Origin: Leadbetterella sp040829825
GTDB lineage: Bacteria; Bacteroidota; Bacteroidia; Cytophagales; Spirosomataceae
DNA length: 64,000 bases
Strand: one strand, 5' to 3'
Assembly (NCBI RefSeq): GCF_040829825.1
Contig: NZ_JBFOLH010000016.1
The number at the start of each line of letters is the position of its first letter. The stretch's first letter is position 1. The position numbers and the translations under genes are program-made. The notes under the pieces were generated by a model. The model was not told where the DNA came from and did no database searches. It was given only the letters and a program-made list of their open reading frames with translations. This document shows positions 53,401 to 61,017 of this stretch, one piece after another.

Positions 53401-53556
53401 GGCGTATTCGGAAGAAACCTGTTTCTGCGCGCCCCGAATTATCCACACTTTGATCCGGAGCAAAACGCTCTGGGTATTTCCAATGCGCAGGGCCTTGAAT
53501 TTAACTCGCTGCCTGCTACCCGTACCTATGGCTTCAATTTAAAATTAACGCTCTAA
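50402..53556 (+). pseudogene. SusC/RagA-family TonB-dependent transporter, frameshifted near the 3' end
   Basis: The reading frame starts at ATG 50402 with a signal peptide (LFLLSAFLLFGLSAAYAQ). It then has a carboxypeptidase-like domain (SGQVLSAEDGSSLPGVSIVIKG), a plug (GKVPGVMVTGTGG, YVIDGMPVDN, AATALYGSRAASGVILITTKK) and a barrel. At the T4 run 53190-53193 one base is missing relative to the expected frame. The frame then ends at 53323, after about 40 foreign residues. The correct continuation (EGVYASGEKAGQPNTTYV, then LYDTSWLRLREAALSYALP, ending TYGFNLKLTL) runs in another phase to 53556. Without the last strands the barrel would not form. Sequencing error is the main alternative. Confidence 0.88.
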
Positions 53557-53571
53557 AAGTTACTCAAGAAT

Positions 53572-55026
53572 ATGAAAAGAATATCATATATCACTTGTTT
53601 AGGTCTTCTTTTGCTGACCGCCACGTCATGTGAGAAATGGTTAGACATCAACAAAGACCCTGACAACATATTAAATGCTCCTATCAGTCTGCAGCTTTCT
53701 TCCATGACCGTTTCTACGGGATTTGCCGCGGGCAGTGATTTAAACCGGTATACATCGCTGATTTCGCAGCAGTATTCCGGGCAGTCTACCGGCGGAGAAA
53801 CGCAGACCCAGCAGTATGAGAAATACCAGATCTCTCCTACCGATGCCAACAATGCGTTCAGCCTGTTATTTGCCACCATTCTTAATACGGCAGAGAATAT
53901 TATCAAGGCTTCAGGCACGGAAAGCCCGCATTACTCAGGGGTGGCAAAGCTGCTGAAGGCCTATGTTTACCAGATATCTGTAGACACCTGGGGAGACCTG
54001 CCGTATGACGAGGCCCAGCAAACATCTGCCAATCTTAACCCGGCGTATGACGATGATAAGGAGATCTATACCAAGCTTCTTTCCCTGCTGGATGAAGGTA
54101 TAGCAGAAGTAAATGCAGCTACCTCGGCGCAGTCGCCCGGCACCAACTCTCAGATTTATTCGGGAACGTTCAGTACCTCGAAAGACAAATGGGTGAAATT
54201 TGCCAATACCCTGAAATTAAGGCTGCTGCTGCACTACAGCGAGGTTGACCCTGCTTTTGCTACCCAGCAGATCAATGCCCTGGTTAATTCAGGAGCCCAG
54301 TTTTTTGAAGGCAATGCAGACAATTTCCAGGTGAACTTCCTGGCCGAGCAGGGCCGGCAAAACCCCATTCACCAGTTTGAGGTATCGCGGGCAGGTTACT
54401 TGGTAGCCAATAATACGATTGTCTCCATGATGAACAAGAAGTCTGATCCGAGAAGAAGCACATATTTTACGGAATACCCGGCCGGTTCAGGCCAGTACCT
54501 CGGGGCTGTAGGCGGATCCCCCGCTTCGCAGAACTATTCCAAGTTTCATACCTATTTCAGGGGTGCGCAGTCGGGTAGTTCTTATACCGGACAGGCCCCG
54601 ATGCGTATGCTGACCTTTGCCGAGTATAATTTTATCCGTGCAGAAGCCGCGCTGAGGTTCGGCAGCCCGGGCAATGCAGAAGAGTTTTTCAAGGCGGGAA
54701 TCAGGGCATCTATGTCGGATGCCGGCGTGGCAGCCTCTGTCATTGACGACTACATTAAAGCCAACGGAACCCTGGCAGGCAGCAATGCAGAGAAGCTGAA
54801 GCAAATTATCGAAGAGAAATTTGTGGCCAATTTCGGAATTGCCGTTGAGCCCTGGACCGACTGGAGGCGTACCGGTTACCCGGCCATCAGCGTACCGGCC
54901 AATGCCATTTATCCCAATACGCCGAGAAGCCTGTTTTATCCCCAGTCGGAAGACGATAACAACCGGAGCTTCCCCGGGCAAAAGCCTAACCTGGATGTAA
55001 GAATATTCTGGGATACGCGCAAATAA
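53572..55026 (+). CDS. SusD/RagB-family outer-membrane lipoprotein
   Basis: The 484-residue lipoprotein (lipobox LLTATSC, Cys20) is the lid and nutrient-binding partner of the preceding SusC-type transporter. The start CEKWLDINKDPDN and the TPR-like helices with LLKAYVYQISVDTWGDLPYDEA and MLTFAEYNFIRAEAALRFG are typical of the SusD-like group 2. The gene is intact, 15 bp after susC. No glycosidase or regulator is adjacent, so the substrate is not indicated; peptides are as possible as glycans. Confidence 0.9.
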   Translation: MKRISYITCLGLLLLTATSCEKWLDINKDPDNILNAPISLQLSSMTVSTGFAAGSDLNRYTSLISQQYSGQSTGGETQTQQYEKYQISPTDANNAFSLLFATILNTAENIIKASGTESPHYSGVAKLLKAYVYQISVDTWGDLPYDEAQQTSANLNPAYDDDKEIYTKLLSLLDEGIAEVNAATSAQSPGTNSQIYSGTFSTSKDKWVKFANTLKLRLLLHYSEVDPAFATQQINALVNSGAQFFEGNADNFQVNFLAEQGRQNPIHQFEVSRAGYLVANNTIVSMMNKKSDPRRSTYFTEYPAGSGQYLGAVGGSPASQNYSKFHTYFRGAQSGSSYTGQAPMRMLTFAEYNFIRAEAALRFGSPGNAEEFFKAGIRASMSDAGVAASVIDDYIKANGTLAGSNAEKLKQIIEEKFVANFGIAVEPWTDWRRTGYPAISVPANAIYPNTPRSLFYPQSEDDNNRSFPGQKPNLDVRIFWDTRK

Positions 55027-55048
55027 GCAGCTGACCTTCTATGTATGT

Positions 55049-55082
55049 GCGACCTGGTGAGACCCGCCAGGTCGCTTTTTTT
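55049..55082 (+). terminator. Terminator after susD
   Basis: GCGACCTGG and CCAGGTCGC form a perfect 9-bp stem with a 9-base loop, followed by seven T residues. Confidence 0.9.
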
Positions 55083-55302
55083 AATGTATAACCAGGAATT
55101 ATATCCTTGTTTATCTCCTGTTTTTCAATAATTTATTTTAGTTTTTAATATTTTTTCAGTATACTTGTATTACCATTGGTTTTATTACGAAATTTCCAGA
55201 AAGCACAACATGATGATGGATGCAGTACGCTCAGGCCAATAGCATAAGCCGGTATTTCATACTATTTGTATATATATTTTTCAACTAAAACCTGCAGAAA
55301 CA

Positions 55303-55488
55303 ATGAAAATGAAAACTATGGCCGCCTTTGTTGTCTTACTCGGTATTTCACTGGCCAACTATCAATCGAATGCGGAATGTATCCGCAACCCCCGCAAGGA
55401 TAACGGGCAATGCAAAACCTGGGGCGACGGTTCCAGTAACTGCCTGGAAAAATACGATCATGACCTTGAGTTGGATTGTATAAGATAG
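55303..55488 (+). CDS. Small cysteine-containing secreted peptide
   Basis: The 61-residue product has a signal peptide (residues 1-24, ending SNA). A mature part of about 37 residues contains four cysteines (CIRNP, QCKTW, NCLEK, DCIR), charged and probably disulfide-bonded. In other Bacteroidota, short exported peptides with conserved cysteines (for example NVEALA-type) are encoded next to surface lipoproteins. This one lacks the NVEALA motif, so I assign no family. It is the first gene of a three-gene cassette. Confidence 0.65.
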   Translation: MKMKTMAAFVVLLGISLANYQSNAECIRNPRKDNGQCKTWGDGSSNCLEKYDHDLELDCIR

Positions 55489-55495
55489 TGAAACC

Positions 55496-55577
55496 AGGGA
55501 GACCTCACCCGGATCCGGCACATGTTTACCATTCAGGCTACCGGCCCGCAATACCGGGCAGGTGCGGTCTCCCGCCC
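55496..55577 (+). promoter_or_regulatory. Intercistronic hairpin between peptide and lipoprotein genes
   Basis: GGGAGACC-T-CACC (from 55498) and GGTG-C-GGTCTCCC (to 55574) can pair over 12 of 13 positions, and the loop holds a second hairpin (GCCCG with CGGGC). No T tract follows. It may set the ratio of peptide to lipoprotein by RNA processing or attenuation. Confidence 0.5.
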
Positions 55578-55599
55578 ATCCGTACAGAAATTCTTACGT

Positions 55600-56766
55600 A
55601 TGCGAAATTGTATTTTGCTTATTCTCCTGGGCATTACTACCAGCTGCCAGACGAAGAGCAGCGGGGATGACACTCCTGTGGAAAAAAGCCGGGAAGCCCG
55701 GGGAGCTGACTTTATGGTCGCTGATACGATCTTTTTCCATCTGGATGACAGCCTGGTAGTGAATAACCGGACCCAGGTTCAATACCTCCCGGCAAAACAA
55801 AGCATTGTGTTTTTTGATAATAATTTCAACCGGGTTGTCTTTTACAAATTAAACCGGGCCGTAGCAGATGGCGTTCGGCATCTGCCCTCCTTCAGCGAGC
55901 GGCAAAACAAAAAAATCTATGGGCTGTTGTACGACGAATCCGGCGACGGCGTCTACTATAAACAGCTCTTCGAAGAAGGTTCCGGCATTGTTTCTTATAA
56001 TTTTAATACCCGGCTTCATGAAATATTTCTCCTGAAAAAGAGGCAGGACATCTTTGAAAGCCGCACGGCCCCTGATCCGTTCATTGCCAATACCAGCCCC
56101 ATGTTCAGCTCTGATTCTGCCCTGGTTTTCAGCGGCCTGCTCCTGGGAGAAGACCCCCAGTACAGAGACCATACCCGGAAAACTTTTGGCAGAATAGATC
56201 TCAAAACCCACAATGTAAAGTACTTCATCAATTACCCGGAAGAGTACTATAAAAAAAACTGGGCCGGAGAAGCTTACCTCTTTCTCTATACCTGCAAATT
56301 CAAGGACAACGACATCCTGGTAAGCTTTCCTGCGTCTCATTCCTTATATATTCTGCGTAACGACAGCCTGCTGAAAATGAACGGCACCAACCCGCTTCAG
56401 CAACCGGAAATTCTGCCGATGGAGATGGACAGGAAGAGCTTTCAGAAAAGAAAGACCAAACAAATGATTCTTGATTTTTATACCCGGAATTACTCTTACC
56501 AGGGGGTTTTTTATATTCCCGGCAAAAAACGAATCGCCCGGATTTTAGAACTGCCGGTTCCGGAAAAGGTGAAATTATACGACCTGTACGTCAAGCCGGC
56601 CAAGCTGCTGATCTTCGATGAAAATTTCAATTTCCTGAAAGAGGTCTTCCTGCCTGATTATGTATCAAGAGATAACTATTTTGTAACAGAGAAAGGGATA
56701 TATTTTTATAATAAGCATAATGAAAACGAAAATAAGGCTCAGTATCTTCTGTTTAGTGATTTGTAG
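55600..56766 (+). CDS. DUF4221-like surface lipoprotein
   Basis: The product of 388 residues starts at ATG 55600 (MRNCILLILLGITTSC, a lipobox). The longer frame from 55522 would bury this signal, so I reject it. The body has many short beta-strand repeats of the type seen in beta-propellers and resembles the DUF4221 lipoproteins of Bacteroidota, although I can only judge by overall pattern. It is more AT-rich than the core genes around it. It overlaps the next gene by 47 bases. Confidence 0.6.
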   Translation: MRNCILLILLGITTSCQTKSSGDDTPVEKSREARGADFMVADTIFFHLDDSLVVNNRTQVQYLPAKQSIVFFDNNFNRVVFYKLNRAVADGVRHLPSFSERQNKKIYGLLYDESGDGVYYKQLFEEGSGIVSYNFNTRLHEIFLLKKRQDIFESRTAPDPFIANTSPMFSSDSALVFSGLLLGEDPQYRDHTRKTFGRIDLKTHNVKYFINYPEEYYKKNWAGEAYLFLYTCKFKDNDILVSFPASHSLYILRNDSLLKMNGTNPLQQPEILPMEMDRKSFQKRKTKQMILDFYTRNYSYQGVFYIPGKKRIARILELPVPEKVKLYDLYVKPAKLLIFDENFNFLKEVFLPDYVSRDNYFVTEKGIYFYNKHNENENKAQYLLFSDL

Positions 56767-57157
56767 TATCACCGCCTGCAACCCGCTTAAAAAAGGAGAC
56801 TGGGAAAAAACGGGCCGTTCCCTGCTCAGGCTGGACCCGGACATGTATGCATACCATGACATTATTGTTTTACCGAACCAGGGGTGTGAAGGGTGTATCA
56901 GCTCTGTTGAGAATTATGTGCTGACTAACTTCCCCGAATTAAACGCTACCCGGATCATTTTTACCCGGATTAGTTCGGTGAAGCTATTGAAAATAAGAAT
57001 GGGCGACAGCATATTTCATGCCCCCAATGTAATTATTGATTCCACTAATCTGTTTGAATTTCCTCAAACCGAAGCAACCATTTACCCTTTGTTTATTAAA
57101 GCGGAAAACAAAAAAATAACTGACATTTCTGTTCAAAGCCCGGAAAACATGCATTAA
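56720..57157 (+). CDS. Small lipoprotein with CxxC motif
   Basis: The 145-residue protein has a lipoprotein signal (IFCLVICSITAC). After about 45 residues comes a strand-then-CxxC arrangement (HDIIVLPNQGCEGCISSVENYV) like the start of a thioredoxin fold, and later predicted strands follow. The usual TRX cis-proline is not obvious. A thiol role, perhaps on the cysteine peptide encoded upstream, is an inference from context. Third gene of the cassette. Confidence 0.55.
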   Translation: MKTKIRLSIFCLVICSITACNPLKKGDWEKTGRSLLRLDPDMYAYHDIIVLPNQGCEGCISSVENYVLTNFPELNATRIIFTRISSVKLLKIRMGDSIFHAPNVIIDSTNLFEFPQTEATIYPLFIKAENKKITDISVQSPENMH

Positions 57158-57173
57158 GTTGCCTGACCGCCGC

Positions 57174-57617
57174 TCACAACGCCTGCAAAGCTTCCCGGAT
57201 GTAGTCGGTTTCGTACCCTTTTCCAACCAGGTATTCCGTAATTTTTTTCCGGGTCAGCAACGGGGATTCTTCTGCTGCAAGGAGCTCCTTTCTGCGCCGG
57301 GCCAGGGCCAGCAGCGTTTCCCTGTACTCGTCTTCATCAATCGCGGCCAGTGCTTCCTCAATACAACGATCTGAAAGCCCTTTGGATCTGAGGGCAAAAA
57401 TAATCTTTCTTCTCCCCCATTTTTTTACCCGGAATTTCCCTCCTGCAAACTGTTGGGCATAACGCCCTTCATTGATAAAATTTTCACTGATCAGCCAGGC
57501 AATGATCTCTTCGGCTTCCGAAGCAGGTATATGCCAGCTCTTCAGCTTTTCCCGGACCTCCTCCTGCGTCCGTTCCTGGTAAATGCAGAAACTGCAGGCT
57601 TTTTTTAATGTACTCAT
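57174..57617 (-). CDS. recX: Regulatory protein RecX
   Basis: The 147-residue protein has the three-helix repeats of RecX, for example CSFCIYQERTQEEVREKLKSW, then ISENFINEGRYAQQFAGGKFRVKKWGRRKIIFALRSKGLSDRCIEEAL, then TRKKITEYLVGKGYETDYIREAL. RecX modulates RecA filaments. Start at MSTLKKA (57617) is preferred; the longer frame to 57680 lacks similarity. It converges on the small cassette. Confidence 0.88.
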   Translation of the reverse strand: MSTLKKACSFCIYQERTQEEVREKLKSWHIPASEAEEIIAWLISENFINEGRYAQQFAGGKFRVKKWGRRKIIFALRSKGLSDRCIEEALAAIDEDEYRETLLALARRRKELLAAEESPLLTRKKITEYLVGKGYETDYIREALQAL

Positions 57618-57749
57618 TGCAGGAATATAATAGGCCTCAGAACAACAGGCTGCCTTAACCCGGCCGGGAACCTTATGCATGCATCATAAGAAAGGGTTAC
57701 CAACGGCGGTGCGGTGCCGGAAATTTCCTGACCCTCCGCGGCCGCTTAT

Positions 57750-58844
57750 CTACCGGGTCTTCTTCCGGTGCGAAGGTTCCTTTTCAAGAGGTTCTTCCTT
57801 AGCCGGCGGAAACAGCAGCGATGCCACAATGCTCACCGCCAGGATACCCACAATCACCAGCAGGGAATGCACATTGGTAAACCCGATGTCGTGCAGCCAG
57901 GTATGGGCCAGCATCTTGATCCCGATAAAGGTAAGCAGCACGCCCAGACCGTATTTGAGGTAAGCAAACATGTCAATAATATTCACCAGGAAGAAGAACA
58001 TAGACCTCAGCCCCATAATGGCAAATACGTTGGAAAAGAAGACGATGTAAGGGTCTTTGGTGATCGAAAATATGGCCGGTATGGAGTCAACGGCAAAGAT
58101 CACATCTGTAAAGGCAATCACCAGGATCACCATGAACAGCGGGGTCACATACAGCTTGTTTTTATCGTATTTATGCCGGAAGAAAAAGCGGTCAGCCACA
58201 AACCTCTCGTATACATTGAAGAAACGGCCCGTGATTTTCACCGCCGGGTGGTTTTTGGTGTCGATATTCTCTTCCTGCTCTTTTTTGAAAAGAATATTCA
58301 GCCCCGTATATACCAGGAAGGCCCCGAAAACCAGCAGGATCCAGTCAAATTTCTGGATCAGCGCCGCTCCCAGGAAGATGAAGATAAAGCGAAGCACAAC
58401 CGACCCCAGGATACCCCAGACCAGCGCTTTTTTGTAGTGCTTGGGACGGATACCGAACGAGTTGAAGATCAGGATAAATACAAAAATATTGTCTACAGAC
58501 AGGGAGTATTCCACGAGATAGCCCGTGATGTATTCCAGCGCCATATTGTTCTGAAAGCGCTGCAGGTCCCGTGTATAATCGCCGTTAAAATCAATGGCCG
58601 GGTAATACCGGTCTTTGATGTGCTGCAGGTGCGAGGCATCGCTTACATCGTGCACCAGGTAGCCGTAGTGCCTCAGGAAAAAGTAGAATGCCACCGCCAG
58701 CGAAACCCATACGGCACTCCAGAACGCTGCTTCTTTAAATTTCACCACATGCTCTTTCCGTGAGCTGAAGGCCCCCAGGTCAAGCAGCATCACAAAAATG
58801 GTGAAGACGGTGAAACCACCGAAAAATATAACTTCGTTACTCAT
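57750..58844 (-). CDS. TerC/Alx-family integral membrane protein
   Basis: The 364-residue membrane protein has about nine hydrophobic helices with acidic residues in the membrane (SVDNIFVFILIF, TDVIFAVDSIPAIFSIT), the TerC signature. Members include Alx and TerC, linked to manganese export or metal homeostasis and tellurite resistance. Here it has its own promoter. Confidence 0.88.
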   Translation of the reverse strand: MSNEVIFFGGFTVFTIFVMLLDLGAFSSRKEHVVKFKEAAFWSAVWVSLAVAFYFFLRHYGYLVHDVSDASHLQHIKDRYYPAIDFNGDYTRDLQRFQNNMALEYITGYLVEYSLSVDNIFVFILIFNSFGIRPKHYKKALVWGILGSVVLRFIFIFLGAALIQKFDWILLVFGAFLVYTGLNILFKKEQEENIDTKNHPAVKITGRFFNVYERFVADRFFFRHKYDKNKLYVTPLFMVILVIAFTDVIFAVDSIPAIFSITKDPYIVFFSNVFAIMGLRSMFFFLVNIIDMFAYLKYGLGVLLTFIGIKMLAHTWLHDIGFTNVHSLLVIVGILAVSIVASLLFPPAKEEPLEKEPSHRKKTR

Positions 58845-58862
58845 TGATTATGTAATAATTTG

Positions 58863-58892
58863 CAAAGATAGTGCACAATTGACAATTGACAA
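58863..58892 (-). promoter_or_regulatory. Promoter of terC, with its TTG inside family-D repeats
   Basis: TATCTTTG on the minus strand (58863-58870) has a TTG at 58890-58892, 19 bp upstream, supplied by an ATTGACA unit. The start codon at 58844 is 18 bp downstream of the box. Confidence 0.6.
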
Positions 58893-58951
58893 TTGACAAT
58901 GAACAATTGACAGTGAATAGTTGTCCATCGTCAACTGCCCGTTGTCAATTA
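58873..58951. repeat. Family-D heptad arrays at the dnaG stop codon
   Basis: The left arm (58873-58917) has four consecutive ATTGACA-like units. The right arm (58921-58951) is inverted and more diverged. The dnaG stop (58949-58951 on the minus strand) is the edge of the last unit, as at the DUF1501 gene. Confidence 0.85.
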
Positions 58952-60841
58952 AAGAACTGACCCCAGAAATTCTGCTATTTCCATTTTCTCCATGTTCTTT
59001 TTCCGGAGGGCTTCCTGCAGGATAACCTCCTGGTCTTCGTCTTCCGTGTCGAGCTGTTCAATGATCTCCTGTATTTCTTTTTTGATTCTCAGCAGGTGGA
59101 TCCTGAAATTGGTTTTGGTGATGATCTCTCCCAGGAAATCCCGGTAATCGGGCACAAAGATCTCGTATTTTTTCCAGTGCTTGCTGAGCTCATGCTTGGG
59201 CGACTCCCAGTTGATGACCGTTTCCTGGATCCGGGAATCGGGATGGGACACAAAGTACCGGTCAGGCGGGGCTTCGCCCCTTGTATAAAATTCCCGGTAT
59301 TGCTTATATATGGCCCGGAGCACGGCATCGCTGAGGATGTCGGCCTCGGTTTCGCCAAAAATATAATCGGCCAGCACGTGGCTTTCCCCGATTTTAACCT
59401 GCCCGAACAGGACCAGGTCTTTTACCAGGGCTTCTTCATCGCGGCTGTCGCTTTTCTCCAGGAACTCCATTTCCAGGTTGCGCTCCGGTGCCGGGGGACT
59501 CACCCGGCCACCGTCGTTTTTCCTGGCGGTATGCACCTGGCCGGCGACCAGCTTATTCCCTTCATTGATGAGTATATGCTCGTCGATATTCAGCAGGCGG
59601 GCCACTTCCTGGTAAAAAAGCTGTCTTTTTACAGGATTCGGCACCTTGGTGATTGACGCCACCAGGCTCTCAATCAGCTCGGCCTTTTTCACGGCATCCG
59701 TTCCTATGTCGGCCAGGGAGATCTCCGTCTTAAAGCTGATAAAGTCTTTCTGGCTCTGCTCTACATACCGGGCAAAGGCCTCCCCTCCTACCTTGCGGAT
59801 AAAGCTGTCGGGGTCGTCACCCTCCGGAAATACTACCGCCTTCACGTTCAGGCCTTCTTCCAGGATCAGGTCTATACCCCGCAGGGAGGCTTTGATACCG
59901 GCCGTATCGCCGTCGTATAAGACGGTAATATTATCGGTAAACCGCCCGATGAGGCGGATCTGCTCTACGGTCAGCGAAGTACCCGATGAGGCCACCACGT
60001 TTTCAATACCTGCCTGGTGCAGCGATACCACATCGGTATATCCCTCTACCAGGAAACAGTTCTCTTTCTGCCGGATGGCATTCTTGGCCTGGTAGATGCC
60101 GTAAACGATGTGGCTCTTGTGGTAAATATCGGTTTCGGGCGAGTTGACATACTTCGGCGCCCGGGCATCGGTTTTCAGGACCCTCGCCCCGAAGGCAATG
60201 GGTTTGCCGGCCACGTTATGGATCGGGAAGATCACCCGGCCCCGGAAGCGGTCAAGCAGCACCCCGTTCTCTTTTACCGACACCAGCCCGGCTTTATCCA
60301 GCACCTCCGCTGAAAAACCGGCCTTAAGCGCAGTTCGTGCAAAGTCGTCGCGGCTGTCTGTGGCGTACCCCAGCCTGAAGCGCTCCAGCATAGGCTTTGA
60401 AAAGCCCCGCTCGCGGAAGTAGCTTTCGCCTATGCTTTGCCCCTCTTCCGTGTTCAGGAGTATTTCACGGAAGTAGTTTTCGGCGAATTCGGATACGATG
60501 AACAGGCTCTCCCTTTCGTTCTGGGCCGCCAGCTCGGTATCTGTAAATTCTTTCTCCTTAACTTCAATATTGTATTTTTTGGCCAGCCATTTCAGGGCAT
60601 CGGGATAGGAGAACCCTTCCAGGTCCATGATAAAACGCACCGAATCGCCACCTTTCCCGCATCCGAAGCATTTGTAGATGCCTTTGGCCGGTGATACCGA
60701 AAAAGAAGGGGTCTTTTCGTTATGAAACGGGCAACAGGCGATCAGGTTTGCCCCCCTTCTTTTCAGGTTGACAAACTCGCCTACCACCTCACTGATCTCG
60801 GCGGCCTGGAGGATCTGGTTTACGGTATCCTGCGGAATCAT
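58949..60841 (-). CDS. dnaG: DNA primase DnaG
   Basis: Primase makes the RNA primers of replication. The protein (about 630 residues from MIPQDTVNQIL at 60841) has the N-terminal zinc ribbon (CPFHNEKTPSFSVSPAKGIYKCFGCGKGG). The TOPRIM core follows with VEGYTDVVSLHQAG and YDGDTAGIKASLRG. A C-terminal helicase-binding region is present. An ATG five codons upstream is less likely. It is divergent from parA. Confidence 0.95.
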   Translation of the reverse strand: MIPQDTVNQILQAAEISEVVGEFVNLKRRGANLIACCPFHNEKTPSFSVSPAKGIYKCFGCGKGGDSVRFIMDLEGFSYPDALKWLAKKYNIEVKEKEFTDTELAAQNERESLFIVSEFAENYFREILLNTEEGQSIGESYFRERGFSKPMLERFRLGYATDSRDDFARTALKAGFSAEVLDKAGLVSVKENGVLLDRFRGRVIFPIHNVAGKPIAFGARVLKTDARAPKYVNSPETDIYHKSHIVYGIYQAKNAIRQKENCFLVEGYTDVVSLHQAGIENVVASSGTSLTVEQIRLIGRFTDNITVLYDGDTAGIKASLRGIDLILEEGLNVKAVVFPEGDDPDSFIRKVGGEAFARYVEQSQKDFISFKTEISLADIGTDAVKKAELIESLVASITKVPNPVKRQLFYQEVARLLNIDEHILINEGNKLVAGQVHTARKNDGGRVSPPAPERNLEMEFLEKSDSRDEEALVKDLVLFGQVKIGESHVLADYIFGETEADILSDAVLRAIYKQYREFYTRGEAPPDRYFVSHPDSRIQETVINWESPKHELSKHWKKYEIFVPDYRDFLGEIITKTNFRIHLLRIKKEIQEIIEQLDTEDEDQEVILQEALRKKNMEKMEIAEFLGSVL

Positions 60842-60916
60842 CCCGTAAAAATACATCTTTTGTTTTCTATCCCCTACAGATACGGCTGCTTAAATTCAGG
60901 GGTAACGTTCCAAAAC

Positions 60917-60944
60917 TTTTCCACAATAAGGCTACTTATCGACA
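60917..60944. promoter_or_regulatory. Two DnaA-box-like 9-mers
   Basis: TTTTCCACA (60917-60925) and TTATCGACA (60936-60944) each differ by one base from TTATCCACA. They lie in the divergent dnaG-parA interval. Two near matches in AT-rich DNA are suggestive but not proof. Confidence 0.3.
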
Positions 60945-60982
60945 ATCCCGGCAGGGTTTACGGTTCGTCTTTTTTTATTGAT

Positions 60983-60990
60983 TATCTTTG
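60983..60990 (+). promoter_or_regulatory. TAnnTTTG box of parAB
   Basis: TATCTTTG lies 27 bp before the parA ATG at 61018. Confidence 0.55.
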
Positions 60991-61017
60991 TTCTCTTTTT
61001 TAAAACATACAGTCCCA

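Noticed and set aside
53440..53460. TTATCCACA DnaA box
   Set aside because: It lies inside susC coding sequence as a single site and is probably chance.
55522..55599. N-terminal extension of the DUF4221-like lipoprotein
   Set aside because: It would displace the lipoprotein signal from the N-terminus and overlaps the intercistronic hairpin.
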